A stretch of 64,000 nt of DNA from Janthinobacterium sp051380875 (GTDB lineage: Bacteria; Pseudomonadota; Gammaproteobacteria; Burkholderiales; Burkholderiaceae_D), in NCBI RefSeq assembly GCF_051380875.1, contig NZ_JBNYXW010000017.1, positions 1 to 64,000 of the forward strand, written 5' to 3'. A program made the position numbers and the translations under genes. Below are positions 52,335 to 58,059 of this stretch, piece by piece. Every line of letters begins with the position of its first letter. The stretch's first letter is position 1. The notes under the pieces were generated by a model that was not told the origin of the DNA, did no database searches, and was given only the letters and a program-made list of their open reading frames with translations.

Positions 52335-52661
52335 ATGACTCTCGACAACATCAAGCGCGCGCCAGCTGCTGCGCCAGCGCGCGTGCACCGTGTCAGCCTG
52401 GTGCTTTCAAACCGGGTGCGGCGCAACGCCGTTGGCCCGACCTTTAGCCTGGCCAATGGCCGGGGTCAGCGTATTGCGCTGGCGTCGGTGGCACCGCAGG
52501 GCCTGGGCACCGCGCATGCAGCAGCGGCGCGCATGGCGTATGCATCGGAACTGACCGGCGCCGTGCGCACCGCCAGCATGGACTATGAGCGGACGGGCGC
52601 GGTATCGCCGGAAACCGTCAGCCTGATGCGCCGGCTGCTTGACGACATAGGTGCGGCATGA
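52335..52661 (+). CDS. Hypothetical phage protein
   Basis: A 108-residue basic, Ala-rich protein (DNIKRAPAAAPARVHRVSLVLSNRVRRNAVGP...LMRRLLDDIGAA). Its stop overlaps the next start (ATGA). The run of small genes from here to 55179 has consistent overlaps and looks like one operon. A helical C-terminus is likely. I recognise no motif. Confidence 0.6.
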   Translation: MTLDNIKRAPAAAPARVHRVSLVLSNRVRRNAVGPTFSLANGRGQRIALASVAPQGLGTAHAAAARMAYASELTGAVRTASMDYERTGAVSPETVSLMRRLLDDIGAA

Positions 52662-52852
52662 GCGCCCCGGATCTGCTGCTGATGATCCGGCATTGCGCCG
52701 CAGGTGCCCTGCAGCGCGAACCACTGGACATCGAGGCGCGGGCGCATGCCTTCATTGCCGCCTTGTCCGGATCGCTGGAGCAGCACGACGCCATCGCCGC
52801 CGAAATGGTGTTTTCGATTCTTCAACAGCCTGTAAAGGATGTGCCGAAATGA
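52658..52852 (+). CDS. Hypothetical small phage protein
   Basis: A 64-residue helical protein (MSAPDLLLMIRHCAAGALQREPLDIEARAH...), coupled to both neighbours by four-base overlaps. It is probably a regulatory or accessory protein. No recognisable family. Confidence 0.55.
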   Translation: MSAPDLLLMIRHCAAGALQREPLDIEARAHAFIAALSGSLEQHDAIAAEMVFSILQQPVKDVPK

Positions 52853-52989
52853 TCACCTTCATCGTCACGGTGCGCCAGGAGGGCCACCGGCCAGAACGCT
52901 ACACCGATATCGCTTGCGACAGCAGCACCGCGATCATGAATGCCCAAGCGCGCTTCGGTGCTTGCTGCGTGTCGGTACGGCCAGCATAG
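52849..52989 (+). CDS. Hypothetical 46-residue phage protein
   Basis: A short gene (MITFIVTVRQEGHRPERYTDIAC...CVSVRPA) whose ATG overlaps the previous stop (ATGA). The opening is a beta strand with a basic turn. The coupling and codon pattern support it. Function unknown. Confidence 0.5.
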   Translation: MITFIVTVRQEGHRPERYTDIACDSSTAIMNAQARFGACCVSVRPA

Positions 52990-52997
52990 GGGCGACG

Positions 52998-53108
52998 ATG
53001 ACCATGCTGCTCACCTTGCTGCAGATGCATCGACACTTCCGCCGCCTGGGCGCCGGCCAGCTGCAGGCCACCCTGCAGGCCATCCGGGTTTATCGGGAAG
53101 GATTTTGA
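52998..53108 (+). CDS. Hypothetical 36-residue phage protein
   Basis: A very short gene (MTMLLTLLQMHRHFRRLGAG...AIRVYREGF) with an AGGGG-type site upstream. Its stop lies one base before the next ATG. It looks like an amphipathic helical peptide. The evidence is spacing only. Confidence 0.4.
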   Translation: MTMLLTLLQMHRHFRRLGAGQLQATLQAIRVYREGF

Positions 53109-53109
53109 C

Positions 53110-53298
53110 ATGACCCGCATCGAACCTGACCGCGCCGCACTGCAGATTGCGCACGGCATGCTGCGCAGCACCAGGCCACTGGACGACATGCTCAAGGTGC
53201 CGGGCCTGAAAGCCGTGCTGTACGCGGCGGCGCGCCGGCATATGAAGCGCCGCGACAGGTTCGACCCGAAAAAAATGCAAGCGAACGACAACGATTAA
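53110..53298 (+). CDS. Hypothetical small phage protein
   Basis: A 62-residue basic protein (MTRIEPDRAALQIAHGMLRSTR...RFDPKKMQANDND). Composition suggests nucleic-acid contact. It starts one base after the previous stop. Not recognised. Confidence 0.5.
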   Translation: MTRIEPDRAALQIAHGMLRSTRPLDDMLKVPGLKAVLYAAARRHMKRRDRFDPKKMQANDND

Positions 53299-53344
53299 TT
53301 TCCGCATCACCAACCGCAGTACTTATTTACGAAAGACCATCCTC

Positions 53345-53695
53345 ATGGCATCGAAAGCATTCGCCGTGTTCTTGCAAGACCTGCGCGACGGCCGCGCCCA
53401 CTCGGAGCTGTCCGGCATGCTCGGCGAGCTGCTCGCCAAAGTGAAGGAAACCGGCAAGGGCGGCGCCATCAACCTGAAAATCAAGATCAAGCCCGCCGGG
53501 CGCGGACAGGATGTCGACAAGGTCACGATTTCGGACGAAATCAAGCTGGACCTGCCCAAGCCCGAGCGCGGCGAGGACTTCTTCTGGCTCACGGAGGACA
53601 ACGATTTGTCGCGCAATCACCCGAAACAAGGAAGCCTGGAGCTGCGCGAAGCCCCAGCTCCAGCCCCATCGACCTTTAAGGAAGCAACGAAATGA
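53345..53695 (+). CDS. Hypothetical phage protein before the DUF2303 gene
   Basis: A 116-residue protein with an even charge mix (GGAINLKIKIKPAGRGQDVDKVTISDEIKLDLPKPERGEDFFWLTEDNDLSRNHPKQ in parts). It overlaps the DUF2303 start by four bases, so the two may act together. In other phages a small acidic protein of this size often precedes the DUF2303 gene. Role unknown. Confidence 0.6.
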   Translation: MASKAFAVFLQDLRDGRAHSELSGMLGELLAKVKETGKGGAINLKIKIKPAGRGQDVDKVTISDEIKLDLPKPERGEDFFWLTEDNDLSRNHPKQGSLELREAPAPAPSTFKEATK

Positions 53696-54585
53696 ACGAC
53701 ACCACCACACAGGCAGCTGAGTCCACGTTGAGCCACTTTGCCGCCACCGAGAACATTCACGTCGATTCGTCGGTGATTGCCAAGCTGGGCGCGCTGACGG
53801 CCACCTCCAGCGCGGTCAAGGAGGTCGGCAATGCCAGCTACATGCTGGTGCCGGAAGGTTTCGAGCTGAAAGACCTCACGGCCGCCATCGAAAAGGCGCA
53901 GTCGGCGCCAAGCCGCAAGACGGGCACGGTGCAACTGGGCGACTTGGACAGCTTCCTGACGTTTGTCGGCAAACAGGGTGCGGCCAGCGACTGCTACATC
54001 TATGCGGATCTGGATACGCGCACGCTGACGGCCGTGCTCAATGACCACCAGCACCTGGCCGATCACGAGCGGGCCGGCTGGCGCGACTTCCGCGCGACCT
54101 ACAAGGCAGAACTGAGCCGCGAGGCGGCAATCTGGATCGCCAACGACAAGAAGCTCAAGGAGCAAGAGGAATTCGCCATTTTCCTCGAAGACAATATCGC
54201 CGACGTGGTGCCAGGCGAAGGCATGCCGACCGGCGACACGCTGCTGGCCGTGGCGCTGACCCTGCAAGCGAAGACGGAAGTCAATTTCAGCTCGCACAAG
54301 CGCCTCGACAATGGCCAGACCCAGTTGGCCTACTCCGAAACCATCGACGCGCGCGCCCAGGGCGGCGCCATCGAGATCCCGCGCGAGTTCGCTATTGGCG
54401 CTCGCCTGTTCAAGGGTGGCGAGGGATACCGCATCAAGGCGCGCCTGAAATACCGCCTGGGTTCGGGCAAGGTGAAGTTCTGGTATGAGCTGGACCGCCC
54501 GGAAAACGCGATCGAGGAGGCGTTCAGCGAGTATGTCGAACAGGCCCGCATCAGCGGCTTCACCGTGCTGATGGGTAAGCCATGA
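53692..54585 (+). CDS. DUF2303 (YfdQ-like) phage protein
   Basis: A 297-residue protein matching the YfdQ/DUF2303 pattern: LVPEGFELKDL near the N-terminus, RKTGTVQLGDLDSFLTFV, CYIYADLDTRTLTAVLNDH, RATYKAELSREAAIWIAND, EFAIFLEDNIADVVP and the C-terminal KFWYELDRPENAIEEAF. The family occurs widely in proteobacterial prophages; its role is unestablished, sometimes suggested to be in recombination or replication. It is the largest gene of the small-gene operon and is coupled at both ends. Confidence 0.8.
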   Translation: MNDTTTQAAESTLSHFAATENIHVDSSVIAKLGALTATSSAVKEVGNASYMLVPEGFELKDLTAAIEKAQSAPSRKTGTVQLGDLDSFLTFVGKQGAASDCYIYADLDTRTLTAVLNDHQHLADHERAGWRDFRATYKAELSREAAIWIANDKKLKEQEEFAIFLEDNIADVVPGEGMPTGDTLLAVALTLQAKTEVNFSSHKRLDNGQTQLAYSETIDARAQGGAIEIPREFAIGARLFKGGEGYRIKARLKYRLGSGKVKFWYELDRPENAIEEAFSEYVEQARISGFTVLMGKP

Positions 54586-54797
54586 TGCGCACCGCAGCCA
54601 GCCCCACGGTGATCGCCAGCGGCAGTCGCGTTGCCTTCGACAGCGAGGAAGGCCCGCAAGCTGGCGTGGTCGAGTGCGTCAAGCCAGATCTCGGCAACGG
54701 CCAGCGCATCGCCCTGGTGCGCGTGGCCGACACGCTCGATGGCATGCCTTGGCAGGTGCCGGTCGAGCAGCTGCAGGCCGTCGGCGCCCGGAGCTAG
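54582..54797 (+). CDS. Hypothetical small phage protein
   Basis: A 71-residue protein (MMRTAASPTVIASGSRVAFDSEEGPQAGVVECVKPDLG...) of beta-rich, SH3-like look. Its start overlaps the DUF2303 stop (ATGA). Function unknown. Confidence 0.55.
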   Translation: MMRTAASPTVIASGSRVAFDSEEGPQAGVVECVKPDLGNGQRIALVRVADTLDGMPWQVPVEQLQAVGARS

Positions 54798-54801
54798 AAG
54801 C

Positions 54802-55179
54802 ATGCGCCGCCCACTTCCCACAGGCAATGTGCCGATGATGACCGAAACCCAACGACAACTGGCGTTGCAGCTGCGCATGGCTGTCGAGGCGATCATCGGC
54901 GCGCCATCGGTCGACACGTTCAACACGCTGTCGAAGATATTTGCCGCCCTGTGCGGCTGCGGGATGGCGGGTGACGCAATCGACCTGGCGACCGACACCA
55001 TGAGCGGGATCTGCGACCGCTACGAGCGTGTGCAGCGCGTCGGCGTCAAGGACGGCGAGGCAGCAGCGCTGCGCCTGGCCGCCGACGGCATCGACGCCAG
55101 GCTGTCGATGATCCCAGTCAACAAGCTTCGCCGCGCCATCGCGGAAGTACAAATTTTTTGCGCCAGTGTTGGCGCGTGA
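54802..55179 (+). CDS. Hypothetical phage protein upstream of target 2
   Basis: A 125-residue helical protein (MTETQRQLALQLRMAVEAIIGAPSVDTFNTLSKIFAALCGCGMAGDAIDLATDTM in parts). It begins 5 bp after the previous stop, at ATG 54802; ATG 54835 (MMTETQ) is an alternative. It ends 20 bp before DGR target 2. Not recognised, possibly a small DNA- or RNA-binding helper. Confidence 0.6.
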   Translation: MRRPLPTGNVPMMTETQRQLALQLRMAVEAIIGAPSVDTFNTLSKIFAALCGCGMAGDAIDLATDTMSGICDRYERVQRVGVKDGEAAALRLAADGIDARLSMIPVNKLRRAIAEVQIFCASVGA

Positions 55180-55199
55180 CATCAACCAATAAGGAAGCC

Positions 55200-55589
55200 A
55201 TGAATACCACCACATCCACCGCAGTACTTGCCACCATCCCCGCCGCCATCGGCGCCGCATTTGCAGACGGCATCTATGCCGGCATCAGTCGCGGCGTGGC
55301 CGGCGCGCCCGACCAGCACCTAGTGCTGCTGCCGGGCGAGGCTGTCGATGTCGACTGGGAGGCCGCTGGCGCCTTCGCTATCAGCGTCGGCGGCGAGCTG
55401 CCTACCCGCGCTGAACAGGCGCTGCTCTTCGCCAATTTGAAGGACCAGTTCGAGCCGCGCTGGTACTGGTCTGGCGAGCAGGCCGGCCCCTCTACCGCGT
55501 GGCTTCAGTATTTCGACACTGGCTACCAGGGCAACGGCCACCGCTCGTACGAGGGCCGCGCCCGCGCCGTCCGCAGATTGCCAATTTAA
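55200..55589 (+). CDS. DGR target protein 2 (variable protein)
   Basis: A 129-residue protein with the same lectin/DUF1566-like core as the other targets: YAGISRGVAGAPDQHLVLLPGE, LPTRAEQALLFANLKDQFEPRWYWSGEQAGPSTAWLQYF and GRARAVRRL (quoted in parts). The C-terminal 37 residues include VR2. Start: ATG at 55200, with AAGGAAG 5 bp upstream; a longer frame back to 55158 has no ribosome site. The N-terminus (NTTTSTAVLATIPAAIGAAFA) is hydrophobic but not a clear signal peptide. It is 36 bp upstream of target 3. Confidence 0.87.
   Translation: MNTTTSTAVLATIPAAIGAAFADGIYAGISRGVAGAPDQHLVLLPGEAVDVDWEAAGAFAISVGGELPTRAEQALLFANLKDQFEPRWYWSGEQAGPSTAWLQYFDTGYQGNGHRSYEGRARAVRRLPI
55478..55578 (+). repeat. 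Variable repeat VR2 of the DGR
   Basis: A 101-bp repeat differing from the template at twelve positions, all template adenines (4 to C, 3 to T, 5 to G). Positions 18, 26, 27, 32 and 38 are identical to VR1. Confidence 0.95.
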
Positions 55590-55625
55590 TCATTTATCAA
55601 TTTTCTTTCACTTCGAAAGTCCAGC

Positions 55626-55988
55626 ATGAGCAAACAACAATTCATGGCCGAGAACCTGCAGGAAGGCGAGATCTATGCCGGCCTGGTCCTCGGAAAAGAC
55701 GGCGCCGCCGACTGCCACGTGTTCCTGCAGCCCGGCGTGGCCACCGGTGTGACGTGGCAGGCGGCCATGGACTGGGCCAAGAAACTTGGCCACAGCCTGC
55801 CAACGCGCGCCGAGCAGGCGCTGCTGTTCGCCAACCTGAAGCACGAGTTCGAACCACGCTACTACTGGTCCAGCACGCAGGCCGGCCCCTCTAACGCGTG
55901 GTTTCAGCATTTCGACAATGGCGCCCAGCTCGGCTACGACCGCTCGTACGAGGGCCGCGCCCGCGCCGTCCGCAGATTAGAAATTTAA
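55626..55988 (+). CDS. DGR target protein 3 (variable protein)
   Basis: A 120-residue protein with the target fold. IYAGLVLGKDGAADCHVFLQPG is the N-terminal strand pattern; LPTRAEQALLFANLKHEFEPRYYWSSTQAGPSNAWFQHF and GRARAVRRL close the lectin-like domain (in parts). VR3 forms the C-terminus. It begins MSKQQFMAENLQEGEIY. No signal peptide. It directly precedes the Avd gene by 18 bp. The three targets share the lectin core but not their N-termini. Confidence 0.88.
   Translation: MSKQQFMAENLQEGEIYAGLVLGKDGAADCHVFLQPGVATGVTWQAAMDWAKKLGHSLPTRAEQALLFANLKHEFEPRYYWSSTQAGPSNAWFQHFDNGAQLGYDRSYEGRARAVRRLEI
55877..55977 (+). repeat. Variable repeat VR3 of the DGR
   Basis: A 101-bp repeat differing from the template at twelve positions, all template adenines (3 to C, 4 to T, 5 to G). 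It lies only 560 bp upstream of the template repeat. Confidence 0.95.
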
Positions 55989-56006
55989 CACTTTAATCAT
56001 TTCGAC

Positions 56007-56378
56007 ATGGCCAACCATACCGACCTGCCGATTTCCAAAGTCGCCTACGACCTACTGGTGGTGGCGACTGACTTAGCCAAGAACATGCCTCGCGACTTCA
56101 AGGCATCAGTTGGCAAGGAAATCCGCGACGAGTGCGTGCGCTTAACGGTGCTGATCTTCCGCGCAAACGTCGCGGGCGACAAGACGCCGTACCTCGACAA
56201 GCTGATCGAGCGCACGCAGGTGATCGAACTGCTGTTCCGGCTTTCCAAGGACATGCGCTTTATCTCCGTCGCGCAGTATGCGCGGGCCATCGCACTGACC
56301 AGCATGATCGGCAAGCAAGCCGGCGGCTGGAAGAAATATGCCGCATCGTCGCCTGTATCCCCTCGGTCAAGGCCGTAG
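56007..56378 (+). CDS. avd: Avd-like accessory protein of the DGR
   Basis: A 123-residue basic helical protein at the position of Avd, between the last target and the template repeat. Landmarks: DLPISKVAYDLLVVATDLAKNMPRDFK, IRDECVRLTVLIFRAN, LIERTQVIELLFRLSKDMRFISVAQYARAIALTSMIGKQAGGWKKY (in parts). This is the four-helix-bundle pattern of the DGR accessory variability determinant, which binds the reverse transcriptase and template RNA. Size and charge match. Start ATG 56007. Confidence 0.82.
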   Translation: MANHTDLPISKVAYDLLVVATDLAKNMPRDFKASVGKEIRDECVRLTVLIFRANVAGDKTPYLDKLIERTQVIELLFRLSKDMRFISVAQYARAIALTSMIGKQAGGWKKYAASSPVSPRSRP

Positions 56379-56537
56379 GGACTGTGCGTATTTTTTAATC
56401 TGGTCGTGCCGCTGGCCCACAAGGCCACCGCTATGCGCACCACAGTAACCACCTGGCGGCGTCCAGGCAGGCCTGGCGCAGTTTCCCCGCTGATCGGCAT
56501 GGCCTTCGGCGGGGTGACGTAGATAGCACGAATTGAC
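56379..56537. other. Avd-to-TR spacer, probable 5' part of the template RNA
   Basis: A 159-bp non-coding stretch between avd and the template repeat. In studied DGRs the RNA around the TR primes cDNA synthesis. It contains a TTTTTT run near 56391-56396 and short inverted repeats (GGCC-CACAA-GGCC). I see no separate gene. Confidence 0.5.
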
Positions 56538-56638
56538 GCAGGCCGGCCCCTCTAACGCGTGGAATCAGAATTTCAACAATGGCAACCAGAACAACAACAA
56601 CCGCTCGTACGAGGGCCGCGCCCGCGCCGTCCGCAGAT
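56538..56638 (+). repeat. Template repeat (TR) of the DGR
   Basis: A 101-bp adenine-rich repeat (27 A) with runs of AAC/AAT codons in the frame of the targets. It is the donor of the three VRs. All 34 differences to VR1-3 are at template adenines; no other template base is changed in any VR. It contains the reverse-transcriptase ATG at 56579. Confidence 0.97.
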
Positions 56639-57742
56639 CATCCCGATGCGAGCTTCACGCTTGAGCAGCTGGCCGTCGCGTATTTCGACTGCCGCCGCAG
56701 TAAACGTAATACCCCCAGCGCCCTGGTGTTTGAGCAGCATCTGGAGCGCAACTTGATCGAACTGCACGACGAGCTGCAAGATGGCTCGTACAAGCCTGGC
56801 CAGTCGATCTGTTTCGTCGTCACCCGCCCGAAGGCACGTGAGGTATGGGCGGCCGACTTCCGCGACCGCGTCGTGCATCACCTGCTGTACAACAAAATAT
56901 CGCCGCGCTTCTATGCCTCGTTCATCAAGGATACCTGTGCCTGCATCCCTGGGCGCGGCACGATGTACGCGGCCAAGCGCCTCGAAGCGAAGATCCGCAG
57001 CGTGACGCAGAACTGGGCCCGACCCGCCTTTTACCTGAAATGCGACCTGGCCAACTTCTTCGTCGCCATCGACAAAGACGTGCTGCGCGGGCAGATCGCT
57101 GCGCGCGTCACCGAGCCATGGTGGCTGCGCCTGGCCGAAACCATCCTGTTTCACGACCCACGCGAAAATTACCAGCTGCGCGGCGAGGCCGGCATGCTGG
57201 CGCGCGTGCCGGCGCATAAGCGGCTGGTCAATCAGCCGGCGCACCTGGGCCTGCCAATTGGCAACCTGTCGTCGCAGTTCTTCGCAAATATTTACCTCGA
57301 TGCGCTGGACCAGCACTGCAAGCACCGCATTGTCGCCCGGCACTACATCCGCTACGTCGACGACTTCCTGCTGCTGCACGAATCGCCTCAGTGGCTGGGC
57401 GCGGCGCTGGCCAACATCAACGAGTTCCTGCCGCGCGTGCTGCGCGCCAATCTGAACCCCACCAAGACCATCCTGCAGCCTATCGCGCGCGGCGTCGACT
57501 TCGTCGGCCAGGTCATCAAGCCTTGGCACAGCCGTACACGGCGCCGCACCGTACACGAGGCGACAAGCCGTGTCGCAGGCATTGCAGCCGACGAGGTGTT
57601 TGCCACAGCAAACAGTTACTTCGGCCTGCTGCGCCAGGCTGGCAGCAGCCACGCCGACCGGGCGGCGCTGGCGCGCGCGGTGCTGCGCCGCGGGCATTGC
57701 GTCAACCAGGCACTGACTCAAACTTATCGGAAACTTTCATGA
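56579..57742 (+). CDS. DGR reverse transcriptase
   Basis: A 387-residue error-prone reverse transcriptase that copies the TR RNA into mutagenised cDNA. The RT palm includes Asp156 (KCDLANFFVAID), the DGR-type LPIGNLSSQ motif (225-233) and the catalytic YVDD (259-262, IRYVDDFLLL). The fingers include RGTMYAAKRLE (126-136). The thumb is short. The first 20 residues are TR-encoded and Thr/Arg-rich. ATG 56579 is the only ATG upstream of the palm, and it lies inside the TR; no GTG or TTG start exists between TR and the core. Stop overlaps the next gene (ATGA). Confidence 0.93.
   Translation: MATRTTTTARTRAAPAPSADHPDASFTLEQLAVAYFDCRRSKRNTPSALVFEQHLERNLIELHDELQDGSYKPGQSICFVVTRPKAREVWAADFRDRVVHHLLYNKISPRFYASFIKDTCACIPGRGTMYAAKRLEAKIRSVTQNWARPAFYLKCDLANFFVAIDKDVLRGQIAARVTEPWWLRLAETILFHDPRENYQLRGEAGMLARVPAHKRLVNQPAHLGLPIGNLSSQFFANIYLDALDQHCKHRIVARHYIRYVDDFLLLHESPQWLGAALANINEFLPRVLRANLNPTKTILQPIARGVDFVGQVIKPWHSRTRRRTVHEATSRVAGIAADEVFATANSYFGLLRQAGSSHADRAALARAVLRRGHCVNQALTQTYRKLS
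56604..56613. repeat. 10-bp palindrome in the invariant 3' half of the TR
   Basis: CTCGTACGAG is a perfect palindrome just after the variable region and is retained in all three VRs (52259-52268, 55544-55553 and 55942-55951). It lies at the start of the GC-rich stretch (to 56638) that could serve as the initiation-of-mutagenic-homing region. Confidence 0.6.
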
Positions 57743-58059
57743 CACAGCTTGCTCTATTTGAAGTGCCAAGGCGCGACAGTCGGGAGATTACTTGGGAGCT
57801 GGCGTTCTCCAGGTCAGTCGAAGTCGCCGTGCTGGCAGTCTTCGCAGCACGGCCGGATGAATGGCTGGACTTCCGAGACTTCAAGAAAGTGATTGAAAAA
57901 TACAAGATCGGCTGCTGTTTTGGGCATGTGCTCTCCCACATCAGCCGCGCAGGGAAGACTGTGCCGAAAAATATTTACTTCGGGTCAGACCACCCCGGCA
58001 CACCCAATTACCTGGGATTTAAAACCGTGTACATGCTGCAGAAAGGCGCAACCGCATGA
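57739..58059 (+). CDS. Hypothetical protein downstream of the DGR
   Basis: A 106-residue protein (MTQLALFEVPRRDSREITWELAFSRSVEVAVLAVF...YMLQKGATA). The central WLDFRDFKKVIEKYKIGCCFGHVLSHISRAGKTVPKNIYF looks like a winged helix or DNA-binding unit (in parts: FRDFKKVIEKYKIG, GHVLSHISRAGK). Its start overlaps the RT stop and its end overlaps the methyltransferase start, so it is coupled to both. Function not known. Confidence 0.6.
   Translation: MTQLALFEVPRRDSREITWELAFSRSVEVAVLAVFAARPDEWLDFRDFKKVIEKYKIGCCFGHVLSHISRAGKTVPKNIYFGSDHPGTPNYLGFKTVYMLQKGATA

Noticed and set aside
57391..57738. Longer upstream frame in front of the gene at 57739
   Set aside because: It overlaps the reverse transcriptase gene out of frame; the ATG at 57739 overlaps the RT stop and is better.
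56579..57742. The RT as a retron or group II intron enzyme
   Set aside because: No msr/msd-type RNA or intron domains are seen; the LPIGNLSSQ motif, Avd and adenine-specific VRs fit a DGR.
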